A stretch of 47,300 nucleotides of DNA from Pseudaeromonas sp041911695 (GCA_041911695.1 JAYROM010000141.1:1-47300); one strand, 5' to 3'; positions 8,219-17,944 are shown, counted from the stretch's first letter. Numbers and translations are program-made. The notes: generated by a model not told the origin, from the sequence alone.

Positions 8219-9508
8219 ATGAAAACCCGAGCCCAGGCGGCACTGGTCGTGCACCAGGTCGTCGAACAAGGTCAATCCCTTTCCACCCTGTTACCGGCTG
8301 CCCAGGATCGCGTGTTGCCCCGCGACCGTGCCCTGTTGCAGGAGTTGTGTTTCGGGACGTTGCGCTGGCTCTCCCGGCTGGAGGCGATCGCCAAGCCGTT
8401 AATGGAACGCCCGCTGAAGGGCAAACAGCGTCCGGTGCACTTTCTGCTACTGGTCGGCCTCTATCAGTTGTTCTATACCCGCGTACCGGCTCATGCCGCG
8501 CTGTCGGAGACGGTCAACGCCTGCCGCCTGCTCAAGGCCGAGAGCCTGCGCGGCCTGGTCAACGGCGTCCTGCGTAACATCCAACGTCAGGCCGAAGCGC
8601 TGACCGCACAAGCCGATGCGGCCGATACGACCCGTTTCGCCTGTCCGAACTGGCTGATCCAGCGCCTGCGTGCTGCCTATCCGGCGCAATATCAGGATAT
8701 TCTGGCCGCTACGAACCTGCGACCGCCGATGTGGCTACGCGTCAACCGCCGCCACCAGTCGCGCGACGCCTACCTGGCCCGCCTACAAGAGGCGGGCATT
8801 GAGGTCGCAGCACAGGATCAGGCCGGTGACGGCCTGTGTCTGACGCAGCCTTGGGATGTCCTACGTTTACCCGGTTTTACCGACGGGGATTGCTCGGTGC
8901 AGGACGGTGCTGCGCAGTTGGCCGCTCACCTGCTGGGCGCCCGTGATGGTGAACGCCTGCTGGATGCCTGTGCCGCACCGGGCGGTAAAACCGCTCACCT
9001 GCTGGAGCAGATCACCCCAGCGTCGCTGATCGCCATCGATGCCGATGCCCGCCGTCTCGAGCGGGTGCGCGAGACCTTACAACGCTTGGGACTGCAGGCG
9101 GATGTCCGCCAGGGGGATGCCTCGCAGCCGGACAGTTGGTACCAGGGTGAGCCCTTTGATCGCATCCTGCTGGATGCCCCCTGCTCCGCCACTGGCGTGA
9201 TCCGCCGACATCCGGATATCAAGTGGTTACGCCGTGATAGCGATATCGCCGAGTTGGCCGCATTGCAGGCTAAAATACTGGAAGCGCTCTGGTGCAAACT
9301 ACGCACCGGCGGTACGCTGCTGTACGCAACCTGCTCAATTTTGCCCGATGAGAACAGTGACCAGATCCGGCGGTTTCTGGCCAGCCATGCCGACGCCGAA
9401 TTGGTGCCATTGCATGCTGGGGATACCCCGGCACATCCAGGCTGGCAACGCTTGCCGGGCGAAGATGACATGGACGGCTTTTACTACGCCAAACTAACCA
9501 AGCGGTGA
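8219..9508 (+). CDS. rsmB: 16S rRNA m5C967 methyltransferase RsmB
   Basis: RsmB (Sun/Fmu) methylates C967 of 16S rRNA. The 429 residues comprise an N-terminal NusB-like RNA-binding domain (about 5-140) and a Rossmann methyltransferase domain. The SAM motif is DACAAPGGKTAHL. The two m5C-methylase cysteines are C322 in DAPCSATG and C372 in YATCSILPDEN, the latter equivalent to the catalytic nucleophile of E. coli RsmB. The length equals that of E. coli RsmB. It lies seven bases before trkA. Confidence 0.97.
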   Translation: MKTRAQAALVVHQVVEQGQSLSTLLPAAQDRVLPRDRALLQELCFGTLRWLSRLEAIAKPLMERPLKGKQRPVHFLLLVGLYQLFYTRVPAHAALSETVNACRLLKAESLRGLVNGVLRNIQRQAEALTAQADAADTTRFACPNWLIQRLRAAYPAQYQDILAATNLRPPMWLRVNRRHQSRDAYLARLQEAGIEVAAQDQAGDGLCLTQPWDVLRLPGFTDGDCSVQDGAAQLAAHLLGARDGERLLDACAAPGGKTAHLLEQITPASLIAIDADARRLERVRETLQRLGLQADVRQGDASQPDSWYQGEPFDRILLDAPCSATGVIRRHPDIKWLRRDSDIAELAALQAKILEALWCKLRTGGTLLYATCSILPDENSDQIRRFLASHADAELVPLHAGDTPAHPGWQRLPGEDDMDGFYYAKLTKR

Positions 9509-9515
9509 GCAACGC

Positions 9516-10892
9516 ATGAAGATAATTATTCTCGGCGCAGGCCAGGTCGGCGGGACGCTGGCAGAAAATCTGGTGGGTGAAAACAACGACATCACGTTGA
9601 TCGATACCAACCTGGAGCGCTTGCGCGAAATGCAGGACAAGTATGACCTGCGCATCATCGCCGGTCCGGGTTCCCATCCACGCATCCTGCGCGATGCCGG
9701 CGCCGAAGATGCCGACATGCTGGTTGCGGTCACCAACAGCGACGAAACCAACATGATCGCCTGTCAGGTGGCCGCCTCACTGTTCAATATTCCCAACAAG
9801 GTGGCCCGCATTCGCTCCCAGGCCTACCTGTCGGAACGCGAGAGCCTGTTTGGCGATGAAGGGCTGAAAGTTGACCATATCATCTCGCCAGAACAGCTGG
9901 TCACCGACTATATCCGCCGATTGATCGAATACCCGGGCGCCTTGCAGGTAGTCGACTTCGCCGGCGGGCGCGTCGGTCTGGTGGCGGTCAAGGCTTACTA
10001 TGGCGGCCCGTTGGTCGGCAACGCACTGGCCACGCTCAAGGAGCACATGCCCAATATCGAAAGCCGCGTGGCAGCAATCTTCCGCCAGGGCAAGGCGATC
10101 CGTCCGCAGGGCACCACGATCATCGAAGCGGACGATGAAGTGTTCTTCGTCGCTGCAGCCGGCCATATCCGCGCCGTGATGTCTGAGCTGCAACGGCTGG
10201 AAAACCCCTATCGTCGCATCATGATCGTCGGTGGCGGCAATGTCGGTGCTGGTCTGGCCCGAACCCTCGAGCAGCGCTACAACGTCAAGGTGATCGAGCG
10301 TAATCCGGAGCGCGCCGAGCAGCTCTCCGAGACCCTGGAGCAGAGCATCGTGTTCTGTGGCGACTCGGCCAATCAGGAGTTGCTGATGGAAGAGCATATC
10401 GACCAGATCGATGTGTTTATTGCCGTCACCAATGATGATGAAGCCAACATCATGTCGGCGATGCTGGCCAAGAAACTCGGCGCCCGCAAGGCTATCGTGC
10501 TGATCCAGCGTGCGGCCTATGTCGATCTGGTGCAGGGCGGCACCATCGATATCGCCATCTCTCCGCAGCAGGCCACCATCTCGGCCCTGTTGTCGCACGT
10601 CCGTCGTGCTGATATTGCCAACGTCTACTCACTGCGCCGGGGGGCGGCCGAGGCCATCGAGGCGATTGCTCACGGTGATGAGCACACCTCCAAGGTGGTC
10701 GGTCGCGCGATTGGCGAGCTCAAGCTGCCACCAGGGACCACGATTGGTGCCGTGGTGCGCGGGGATGATGTGCTGATAGCGCATGATTCGTTGATCATCC
10801 AGCAGGATGACCATGTGGTGATGTTCCTGGTCGACAAGAAACATATCCAGGAAGTCGAACGTCTGTTCCAACCCAGCCCGTTCTTCCTCTGA
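9516..10892 (+). CDS. trkA: Trk K+ transport regulatory protein TrkA
   Basis: TrkA is the cytoplasmic NAD(H)/ATP-binding subunit that gates the TrkH potassium channel. The 458 residues hold two RCK units in tandem: Rossmann motifs GAGQVGGTLA near the start and GGGNVGAGLA near residue 239, each followed by a TrkA-C domain. It is seven bases after rsmB and three before trkH, so K+ uptake genes ride on the def operon. Confidence 0.97.
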   Translation: MKIIILGAGQVGGTLAENLVGENNDITLIDTNLERLREMQDKYDLRIIAGPGSHPRILRDAGAEDADMLVAVTNSDETNMIACQVAASLFNIPNKVARIRSQAYLSERESLFGDEGLKVDHIISPEQLVTDYIRRLIEYPGALQVVDFAGGRVGLVAVKAYYGGPLVGNALATLKEHMPNIESRVAAIFRQGKAIRPQGTTIIEADDEVFFVAAAGHIRAVMSELQRLENPYRRIMIVGGGNVGAGLARTLEQRYNVKVIERNPERAEQLSETLEQSIVFCGDSANQELLMEEHIDQIDVFIAVTNDDEANIMSAMLAKKLGARKAIVLIQRAAYVDLVQGGTIDIAISPQQATISALLSHVRRADIANVYSLRRGAAEAIEAIAHGDEHTSKVVGRAIGELKLPPGTTIGAVVRGDDVLIAHDSLIIQQDDHVVMFLVDKKHIQEVERLFQPSPFFL

Positions 10893-10894
10893 TT

Positions 10895-12337
10895 ATGATT
10901 AATTTCAAGCCGATCCTGTTTACCCTGGGGCTGACGCTGTCCAAGCTCGCCCTGTTCATGTGGCTACCGACCCTGCTCGCCTTCTTTACTGGCACACCGG
11001 GGCTGGCCGAGTTCCTCGCTGCGGTCATCATCACCCATGCGGCGGCCTTCCTGTGCCTGCATATTGGCCATAAGGCGCAGTTCCGCCTCGGCGTACGCGA
11101 TATGTTCGTGCTCACCAGCTCGGTCTGGGTGGTGGCCTGTATCTTTGGCGCCTTGCCATTTGTGTTTATCAATCAGATCAGCTTTACCGACGCCTACTTC
11201 GAGACCATGTCCGGGGTCACCACTACCGGCTCGACCGTGCTCTCCGGGCTCGACAATATGGCCCCCAGCATCCTGCTATGGCGCTCCATCTTGCAATGGC
11301 TGGGTGGGGTGGGCTTTATCGTGCTTGCGGTGGCCGTACTGCCCTATCTGAACGTCGGCGGGATGAAACTGTTCCAGACCGAATCCTCGGACAAGTCAGA
11401 CAAGGACTCACCACGCGCCACCAATGTGGCCAAAAATATCGTGGTGGTCTATCTGGTGCTGACCTTGCTGTGTGTTATCAGCTACTGGTTATCCGGCATG
11501 ACACCGTTCGAGGCGATTAACCATGCGATGACCACCTTGAGTACTGGCGGCTTCTCGACCTCTGATGCCTCAATGGCGCATTTCTCCAACGCGGCGCACT
11601 GGGTCGCCAGCCTGTTCATGTTCCTCGGCGGCTTGCCGTTCCTGCTCTATGTACAGTCACTACGCCGACGCGAGATGACCCTGCTGCATGACTCGCAGGT
11701 GCGCGGCTTTACCCTGCTGGTTGTGATCACCACAGCGATGATGAGCGGCTGGCTGTGGTACAAGGGGATCTTCCCGTTCCCCGATGCGGTGCGTATCAGC
11801 CTGTTTAATATCGTCTCGATTTTGACCACCACAGGTTATGGGCTGACCGACTTCGGCGTCTGGAGCCACTTCACCACGGTCCTGTTCATCTTCCTGATGC
11901 TGTTCGGCGCCTGTTCGGGCTCAACGGCGGGGGGGATCAAAATCTTCCGTATCCAAGTGGCCGGCGCCCTGTTCCAGAAGCAGGCGCGCCAACTGATGCA
12001 TCCGGCCGGGGTCTTCCCACAGAAATATAACGGCCGCCCGGTCAGCGATCATATCGTACGTTCGATTGTGGCGTTTGTACTGGGCTATGCGGTGGTAATC
12101 GTTGTGAGCGCTGCCCTGCTCGGATTGCTCGGTCTGACGCCGTTAGAAGCGATTAGCGGCAGTATTACCGCTATCAGCAACGTGGGGCCGGGCCTTGGGC
12201 CGGTGATTGGGCCGCTGGGCAATTTTGCCTCGCTGCCGGATGCTGCCAAGTGGATCCTAGCGTTTGATATGATGCTCGGCCGCTTGGAAATTCTGACGGT
12301 CGCAGTGTTGTTCTTCCCGTCATTCTGGAAAAACTAG
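10895..12337 (+). CDS. trkH: Trk K+ uptake channel subunit TrkH
   Basis: This is the inner-membrane pore subunit of the Trk system, driven by the proton motive force and gated by TrkA. The 480 residues form about ten to twelve hydrophobic segments with the repeated pore loops of the family: SGVTTTGSTVLSG, TTLSTGGFSTSDAS, ILTTTGYGLTDF and TAISNVGPGLGPV, each with the selectivity glycine. The length matches E. coli TrkH (483). A hairpin follows directly and ends the operon. Confidence 0.97.
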   Translation: MINFKPILFTLGLTLSKLALFMWLPTLLAFFTGTPGLAEFLAAVIITHAAAFLCLHIGHKAQFRLGVRDMFVLTSSVWVVACIFGALPFVFINQISFTDAYFETMSGVTTTGSTVLSGLDNMAPSILLWRSILQWLGGVGFIVLAVAVLPYLNVGGMKLFQTESSDKSDKDSPRATNVAKNIVVVYLVLTLLCVISYWLSGMTPFEAINHAMTTLSTGGFSTSDASMAHFSNAAHWVASLFMFLGGLPFLLYVQSLRRREMTLLHDSQVRGFTLLVVITTAMMSGWLWYKGIFPFPDAVRISLFNIVSILTTTGYGLTDFGVWSHFTTVLFIFLMLFGACSGSTAGGIKIFRIQVAGALFQKQARQLMHPAGVFPQKYNGRPVSDHIVRSIVAFVLGYAVVIVVSAALLGLLGLTPLEAISGSITAISNVGPGLGPVIGPLGNFASLPDAAKWILAFDMMLGRLEILTVAVLFFPSFWKN

Positions 12338-12347
12338 CCACGCCTTC

Positions 12348-12371
12348 AGGCCTGATCGTCCGATCAGGCCT
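12348..12371. terminator. Hairpin between convergent trkH and nsrR
   Basis: An 11-base perfect inverted repeat (AGGCCTGATCG/CGATCAGGCCT) is separated by two bases. The nsrR stop codon lies inside its right arm. There is no T run on either side, so it may act as a shared transcript end or mRNA 3' protector rather than a canonical intrinsic terminator. Confidence 0.5.
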
Positions 12372-12867
12372 TGGCTGGACCACCGGCCATGCCGGAAATG
12401 CCGCCACAACCATCTGCTGGTTCCAGATGGATAATCTGCCCATCCACCCCCAATAAGCCGCACATGTGTTCACGATCCTTGACCAAATCGGCCAAGGTGA
12501 ACTCCGCCAGCACGCCGAGGAACGCGCGCATCGCCTTGCGCATGATGCCCTGAAAACGACAGCTGCTGCTCAGCAGACAGCCTTCACGGTGGCAATCCAG
12601 CAGGCAGGTGACGTTTTCCATGTCCGACACCACATCCTTCAGGTTGATCTCCTGACTGATACGCGCCAGACGGATACCACCATGCTTGCCGCGCACCGTT
12701 TCGATGTATCCCTTCACCCCGAGCTGATGCACGATCTTGACCACATGGTTGCGGGAGATACCGAATTTGGTTGCCACTTCAGTGATGGTCGACAGGCGAT
12801 CATCCGGCTGCAACGCCAGATAGGTCAGCGTACGTAAGGCATAGTCGGTAAACAGGGTTAACTGCAT
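12364..12867 (-). CDS. nsrR: Nitric-oxide-sensing repressor NsrR
   Basis: This Rrf2-family iron-sulfur repressor senses nitric oxide. The winged-helix DNA-binding part spans about 1-75 (GISRNHVVKIVHQL, VRGKHGGIRLA). The cluster cysteines are C92, C97 and C103, with the same 5 and 6 spacing as C91/C96/C102 of E. coli NsrR; an extra C88 is present. The 167 residues exceed E. coli NsrR (141) because of a Gly/Cys-containing tail (about 145-167). IscR is less likely because of the N-terminal sequence. Its target genes are not obvious in the window. Confidence 0.9.
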   Translation of the reverse strand: MQLTLFTDYALRTLTYLALQPDDRLSTITEVATKFGISRNHVVKIVHQLGVKGYIETVRGKHGGIRLARISQEINLKDVVSDMENVTCLLDCHREGCLLSSSCRFQGIMRKAMRAFLGVLAEFTLADLVKDREHMCGLLGVDGQIIHLEPADGCGGISGMAGGPAKA

Positions 12868-12999
12868 GCTGATATCTCTATGATTCTGATTCGATCCATG
12901 CCGTGTAGGCCAAGCAGCATGGTGCGGATGTTTTATATCATAAAGTTTCTACTTATAATCCTTGCCCACAAAACAATAGTGATCAAATTTGCCTTCAAA

Positions 13000-13164
13000 A
13001 TGCTTTTTTTCCTGACTTGTACCCTGTTGCTCGTCATTGGATTGCCTGTCTTCTGTTTCGCTACCGGCTATGGTCAGATCTATCTGGATTACGGCCCACA
13101 AGCCTCCGGCGTCCTGCTGCTGATGCTGCTGGCGCTGGATTTGATGAAGCAACGTCGCAAATAG
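13000..13164 (+). CDS. Possible small membrane protein, divergent from nsrR
   Basis: A 54-residue frame has two hydrophobic stretches (about 2-20 and 36-47) and a basic end (LMKQRRK). It has no clear Shine-Dalgarno. Earlier in-frame starts back to 12880 would add a further hydrophobic and basic stretch. A TATAAT-like sequence occurs at about 12952-12957. I do not recognise a family. It may be a genuine small membrane protein or chance. Confidence 0.35.
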   Translation: MLFFLTCTLLLVIGLPVFCFATGYGQIYLDYGPQASGVLLLMLLALDLMKQRRK

Positions 13165-13235
13165 GGCGACACGGCATCCATGTCAGTCGGTCGATAACCG
13201 CAGCCATGCTGGCGGCAAAAAGCCCCAGATGCAAA

Positions 13236-13261
13236 AAGGGCCACCTTGTGGGGTGGCCCTT
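13236..13261 (-). terminator. Terminator of first tRNA-Pro transcript
   Basis: A 10-base stem (AAGGGCCACC/GGTGGCCCTT) with a 6-base loop is flanked by A and T runs on both sides. On the minus strand the T run follows immediately, giving a strong intrinsic terminator just after the tRNA ending at 13271. It could also work on the plus strand. Confidence 0.85.
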
Positions 13262-13270
13262 TTTTATGAG

Positions 13271-13347
<77 letters not shown>

Positions 13348-13531
13348 ATGTGCGGGCCAGAATGTACCGAAAGGCCGCAGGGCATGCAACTGGTTTCCAC
13401 ACAACATCAAGGTGATTGCTGGCATTGCGGCCAGTCGTTACGGCAGATTGTCGACCAGGGCAGGCCAGCAAGATTGACCAGCAGGGCAGCAAGGTTGGAC
13501 CGGTTGTGGGGCTTGGCGGACAAGCAAAAAA

Positions 13532-13560
13532 ACAAAAGCCACCGTGAAGGTGGCTTTTGT
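13532..13560 (-). terminator. Terminator of second tRNA-Pro transcript
   Basis: A 12-base stem (ACAAAAGCCACC/GGTGGCTTTTGT) with a 5-base loop is followed on the minus strand by TTTTTTGCTTG. It is a strong intrinsic terminator behind the tRNA ending at 13569. The two tRNAs are therefore probably separate transcription units. Confidence 0.85.
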
Positions 13561-13568
13561 TTCTGATT

Positions 13569-13645
<77 letters not shown>

Positions 13646-13847
13646 TCATTGCGGAGCAGGAATTTACCGAAAGGCCGGCAACGGCGCAACCCTTTTTTCC
13701 GGATTTTTGCACTGGCGCGTGTCGAGTGGTGATTATCTGTGCAAGACGGTGGAAATGACGGCATGCCAGGTACGACACCGGACATTCGCCGCGATGCGCA
13801 CGCACAACCCGACGTGCTCAATAATGTGTCGGCGAAGAAAAAGAACA

Positions 13848-13865
13848 GGGCGCCATACGGCGCCC
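13848..13865 (-). terminator. Terminator of pot operon
   Basis: A 7-base GC stem (GGGCGCC/GGCGCCC) with a 4-base loop is followed on the minus strand by TGTTCTTTTTCTT. It lies 23 bases after the potI stop and ends the leftward potFGHI transcript. Confidence 0.75.
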
Positions 13866-13888
13866 CATTTGACTCGACCAAGGCGTGA

Positions 13889-14740
13889 TCAACTGGTCGC
13901 TTTAGCCGCCGCCGCCACATCGCGCAAGCGACGCTGTTCGGCGCGTGCCATCATCCACCAGGCGATAAAGGTCGCGGTGGAGACCACCAGGATGATCAGG
14001 GTGGCCAGCGCGTTGATCTTCGGACTGACCCCCAGACGCACGCTGGAGAACACCACCATCGGCAGCGTGGTGGCGTTCGGCCCGGAGACGAAGCTGGTAA
14101 TGACCAGGTCATCGACCGACAAGGTGAACGCCAGCAGCCAGCCGGCGGCAATCGCCGGGGCGATCGACGGCAAGGTGATGAGGAAGAACACGCGGAATGG
14201 CGTGGCCCCCAAATCCTGCGCCGCCTCTTCAATCGACATATCCAGTTCGTTCAGGCGCGAGCGAATAATCACTGTCACATAGGCCGCGGTGAAGGTCACA
14301 TGGGCAATCCAGATGGTCATCGCCCCGCGCTGCGCCGGCCAGCCGAACATGTCGGACATCGAGACAAACAGCAACAGCAGCGCCAGACCGGTAATGACTT
14401 CCGGCATCACCATCGGCGCGGTGATCAGGAAGGCAAAGCTGGTTTCCCCGGTAAACTTGCCGATACGGGTCAGCACGAATGCCGCCAGCGTCCCGACCAC
14501 CACCGCCATGGTGGCGGTCATCACGCCGATGCTCAGTGACAGCACGACACCGTCCATCATCAGCTTGTCCTGGAACAGCTCGTAGTACCACTTGGTGGAG
14601 AAGCCGGACCAGACCGTCACCAGACGCGACTCGTTGAACGAGTAGATGATCAGGATCAGGATCGGGGCGTACAGGAACGCAAAGCCGAGCAGCAGCGACA
14701 GGGTACGCCACGGCGATTTGATATGTGGAATCGGCGTCAT
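13889..14740 (-). CDS. potI: Putrescine ABC transporter permease PotI
   Basis: This is the second membrane subunit of the PotFGHI putrescine importer. The 283-residue protein has six predicted membrane segments and the binding-protein-dependent permease EAA loop (EEAAQDLGATPFRVFFLITLP, about 190-210) that contacts the ATPase PotG. The N-terminus (KSPWRTLSLLLGFAFLYAP) closely follows E. coli PotI. It overlaps potH by four bases and is last in the operon. Confidence 0.95.
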   Translation of the reverse strand: MTPIPHIKSPWRTLSLLLGFAFLYAPILILIIYSFNESRLVTVWSGFSTKWYYELFQDKLMMDGVVLSLSIGVMTATMAVVVGTLAAFVLTRIGKFTGETSFAFLITAPMVMPEVITGLALLLLFVSMSDMFGWPAQRGAMTIWIAHVTFTAAYVTVIIRSRLNELDMSIEEAAQDLGATPFRVFFLITLPSIAPAIAAGWLLAFTLSVDDLVITSFVSGPNATTLPMVVFSSVRLGVSPKINALATLIILVVSTATFIAWWMMARAEQRRLRDVAAAAKATS

Positions 14741-15651
14741 GCGCGGCCCTCCTGCATTTCACGGCGCTGATAGCGGAAGAACCAGATGATCGGCACCATC
14801 AGGATGGTCAGCATCACTACCGCCACCGCAGAGGCCACCGGCCAGTCACGGTTGTTAAAGAACTCCTGCCACAGCACACGGCCAATCAACAGTGAATCCG
14901 GGCCACCGAGCAGTTCCGGAATAACGAACTCACCCACCGCCGGGATGAAGACCAGCATCGAGCCGGCGACAATCCCGCTCTTGGTCAACGGTAACAGCAC
15001 GGTAAGGAAAGTCTTCCACGGCTTGGCACCCAGATCGGAGGCCGCTTCAATCAACGAGTAGTCGACCCGCATCAGCGCGGTATACAGCGGCAGGATCATG
15101 AATGGCAGATAGGCGTACACAATGCCGATATAGACCGCCAGATCGGTGTGCAGCAGCGGCAATGGGTCATGAATCACCCCGAGCCAGATCAGGAAGTTAT
15201 TGAGCAGGCCGTTGTTCTTCAGGATGCCGATCCACGCATAGACGCGGATCAGGAACGAGGTCCAGCTTGGCAATACCACCAGCATCAGCAGTACGTTACG
15301 CATCGCCGGCGTGGAGTGCACGATTGACCAGGCAATCGGATAGCCGATCAGCAGGCACAACAGTGTCGAGGTGGCCGCCACCTGCAACGATTGCAGGTAG
15401 GAGTCCACATACATTGGGTCTTCCAGCAGATAGAGATAGTTGCCCAGATTAAGGACAAACGTCAGTTTCTCTTCCGCATAGCTGACCAGCGAGGTGTACG
15501 GCGGGATGGCAATCTGGGTTTCCGCCAGACTGATCTTCAGAATGATGGCAAACGGCACCAGGAAGAACAGCAACATCCACGCGTAGGGGAACGCGATAAC
15601 AAAGTGCCGGCCTTGAGGTAGCCAGTGCCGCAGGGCAGAGCGTCGTCTCAT
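14737..15651 (-). CDS. potH: Putrescine ABC transporter permease PotH
   Basis: This is the first membrane subunit of the putrescine importer, 304 residues with six predicted membrane segments. The cytoplasmic EAA loop reads EAASDLGAKPWKTFLTVLLPL. A conserved LPSWTSFLIRVYAWIGILK region follows the third segment. It lies ten bases after potG and overlaps potI by four, in the usual F-G-H-I order. Confidence 0.95.
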   Translation of the reverse strand: MRRRSALRHWLPQGRHFVIAFPYAWMLLFFLVPFAIILKISLAETQIAIPPYTSLVSYAEEKLTFVLNLGNYLYLLEDPMYVDSYLQSLQVAATSTLLCLLIGYPIAWSIVHSTPAMRNVLLMLVVLPSWTSFLIRVYAWIGILKNNGLLNNFLIWLGVIHDPLPLLHTDLAVYIGIVYAYLPFMILPLYTALMRVDYSLIEAASDLGAKPWKTFLTVLLPLTKSGIVAGSMLVFIPAVGEFVIPELLGGPDSLLIGRVLWQEFFNNRDWPVASAVAVVMLTILMVPIIWFFRYQRREMQEGRA

Positions 15652-15661
15652 GGTGCCTCCG

Positions 15662-16789
15662 TCAGATGGTCAGAACCACGCAGGAGTCAGGCTCCCAGTT
15701 CAGAATAACCTGATCGCCCCAGGTCGGTTGACCCTTGCGGAAACGGTCGACATTCGGCAGCGTCGCGATCACGATCTGGCCACTCGGCAAACGGACGTGA
15801 TAGATGGAGATATCCCCCATATAGGCGATGTTCTCTACCGTGCCGACGTCATAGTTGAAGTGGTCAGACGGAATCTCGTTGCTGAAGAAGATCTTTTCCG
15901 GACGCAGCGCCACCATCAGGTGTACCCCGTCGGCCACGGCAGCACCGTGGTTGACGTGAACCGGATGGGTCAGCGAGTCGGTACGGATCACCATGTAATC
16001 CGGGCCGCCCTCTTCGAGCACGCCTTCGAAGATGTTGACCGAGCCGATGAACTCCGCCGACAGACGGCAGTTCGGGTGCTCGTAAATCTCTTCCGGGTTA
16101 CCGATCTGCACGAACTCGCCGCGGTCCATGATGGCAATACGGCCAGCCATGGTCATCGCCTCTTCCTGGTCATGGGTTACCATGACGCAGGTCACGCCGA
16201 CGCGCTCGATGATATCAACCACTTCCAGCTGCATCTTCTCACGCAGTTTCTTGTCCAGCGCGCCCATCGGCTCATCCAGCAGCAACAGCTTGGGGCGCTT
16301 GGCCAGCGAACGGGCCAGGGCCACACGCTGACGCTGACCACCAGAGAGCTGATGCGGTTTACGCCGGGCAAACGACTCCATATGCACCAGGCCGAGCATC
16401 TCCTGCACCCGCGCCTCGACCTCAGCCTTGGGCAGGCCATCCTGCTTCAGACCAAAGGCAATGTTCTGTTCGACCGTCATGTGCGGGAACAGCGCATAGG
16501 ACTGGAACATCATGTTGACCGGACGCTTGTACGGCGGAATGCCGGACATATCCTGGCCATCCAGAATAATGCTTCCCTTCGTTGGCCGTTCAAAACCGGC
16601 CAACATACGCAGCAGGGTCGATTTACCACAGCCCGAGGCCCCCAGCAGGGCGAAGATTTCACCCTTGTTGATGGTCAGACTGACGTCATCCACAGCCGCC
16701 ACCCCATCAAAGCTCTTGGTGACGTTGCGAATTTCCAGTAAGGGTTGCGCCGCCACCTCGTTGGCAGGCTTGTCGACGTGATCTACCAC
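15662..16789 (-). CDS. potG: Putrescine ABC transporter ATPase PotG
   Basis: The ATP-hydrolysing subunit of the putrescine importer has 375 residues. Walker A is GASGCGKST (about 53-61), the signature LSGGQRQRV (about 148-156), Walker B LLLLDEPMGALD and the switch histidine in VTHDQEEA. The C-terminal third is a TOBE-type regulatory domain. It is separated from potF by a 57-base spacer with a stable hairpin. Confidence 0.95.
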   Translation of the reverse strand: MVDHVDKPANEVAAQPLLEIRNVTKSFDGVAAVDDVSLTINKGEIFALLGASGCGKSTLLRMLAGFERPTKGSIILDGQDMSGIPPYKRPVNMMFQSYALFPHMTVEQNIAFGLKQDGLPKAEVEARVQEMLGLVHMESFARRKPHQLSGGQRQRVALARSLAKRPKLLLLDEPMGALDKKLREKMQLEVVDIIERVGVTCVMVTHDQEEAMTMAGRIAIMDRGEFVQIGNPEEIYEHPNCRLSAEFIGSVNIFEGVLEEGGPDYMVIRTDSLTHPVHVNHGAAVADGVHLMVALRPEKIFFSNEIPSDHFNYDVGTVENIAYMGDISIYHVRLPSGQIVIATLPNVDRFRKGQPTWGDQVILNWEPDSCVVLTI

Positions 16790-16814
16790 AGCCGTATATC
16801 TCCCTAGACAATCA

Positions 16815-16833
16815 GGGGGCGATGCCCGCCCCC
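16815..16833 (-). other. Intercistronic stem-loop between potF and potG
   Basis: A 7-base GC stem (GGGGGCG/CGCCCCC) with a 5-base loop lies just after the potF stop and lacks a T run on the minus strand. Such hairpins after binding-protein genes usually protect the upstream mRNA or trim read-through, so that PotF is made in excess over the membrane subunits. Confidence 0.6.
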
Positions 16834-16846
16834 GTTTTCACATGAT

Positions 16847-17944
16847 TTATTTACCGGTTTTGACCTTGGTCCACACGCGTGTAACTTCGCGGTTGACCTT
16901 CTGCGGCAGCACCTTGAGGGCGAACATCTTCGGCTTCATCGCATCCGGAATGTAGATGTTCGGGTTGTTACGAATCTTCTCGTCCACCAACGGAACTGAT
17001 GCCTTGTTACCACTGGCGTAGGAGACGTAGTTGGAGACCTTGGCGATCACATCCGGCTTCATCAGATAGTTGATGAACGCCATGGCATTTTCCGGGTGCT
17101 TGGCATCGGCCGGCACCGCCAGCATGTCATAGAACACCAGCGCGCCTTCCTTCGGCACCACATAGTTCACTTCGACACCGTTCTTGGCCTCTTCGGCACG
17201 CTTCGACGCCTGCATCACGTCACCGGACCAGCCAATCGCGACACAGATATCGCCGTTGGCCAGGTCATTGATGTACTGCGAAGAGTGGAAATAGGTGATG
17301 TACGGACGCAGGGTGCTCAGCAGTTCACCCGCCGCCTTGTAGTCAGCAATATCCACCGAGTTCGGGTTCTTACCCATGTAATGCAAAACGGTGGCGAAAA
17401 TTTCAGTCGGCGCATTCAGGAAGGAGACACCGCACTTGCTGAGCTTGGACAGATTTTCCGGCTTGAGCACGGCATCCCAGCTGTCCATCTTGAAATCCGG
17501 CCCCATGATGGCCGCCACTTTCTTGGCGTTGTAGCCGATACCGGTGGTACCGCCCAGATATGGCACCGAGTGCGCGTTGTCCGGATCCTTTTCGGCCAGC
17601 AACTTCATCACGTCGGCATCCATGTTGGCCAGGTTCGGCAGCTTGCTCTTGTCGAGGGCCTGGAACACACCGGCCTGGATTTGGCGCGCCAGGAAGTCGG
17701 AGCTCGGTACCACCACATCGAAACCGGTGTTACCGGCCAGCAGCTTGGCCTCCAGTACTTCATTGCTATCGAACACGTCGTAGACAACCTTGATGCCGGT
17801 TTCCTTCTCGAAGTTGGCTACGGTGTCTTCGGCGATGTAATCGCTCCAGTTATAGACATGCAGCACTTTTTCTTCGCTGGCCACGGCACTTCCTGCCGCC
17901 AGCGCCGTCATCAGCGCCAGGGTGACGAATCCTTTTTTCAACAT
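16847..17944 (-). CDS. potF: Putrescine-binding periplasmic protein PotF
   Basis: PotF captures putrescine in the periplasm for PotGHI. The 365 residues begin with a signal peptide (MLKKGFVTL...AVASEE, cleavage near 22). The mature protein opens VLHVYNWSDYIAEDT, the family hallmark, and holds polyamine-site acidic and aromatic residues. The start at 17944 is preferred over one six codons upstream, because AAGGAG lies seven bases before it. It is first in the leftward operon. Another polyamine-type specificity (spermidine) is possible but the sequence looks like PotF. Confidence 0.95.
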   Translation of the reverse strand: MLKKGFVTLALMTALAAGSAVASEEKVLHVYNWSDYIAEDTVANFEKETGIKVVYDVFDSNEVLEAKLLAGNTGFDVVVPSSDFLARQIQAGVFQALDKSKLPNLANMDADVMKLLAEKDPDNAHSVPYLGGTTGIGYNAKKVAAIMGPDFKMDSWDAVLKPENLSKLSKCGVSFLNAPTEIFATVLHYMGKNPNSVDIADYKAAGELLSTLRPYITYFHSSQYINDLANGDICVAIGWSGDVMQASKRAEEAKNGVEVNYVVPKEGALVFYDMLAVPADAKHPENAMAFINYLMKPDVIAKVSNYVSYASGNKASVPLVDEKIRNNPNIYIPDAMKPKMFALKVLPQKVNREVTRVWTKVKTGK

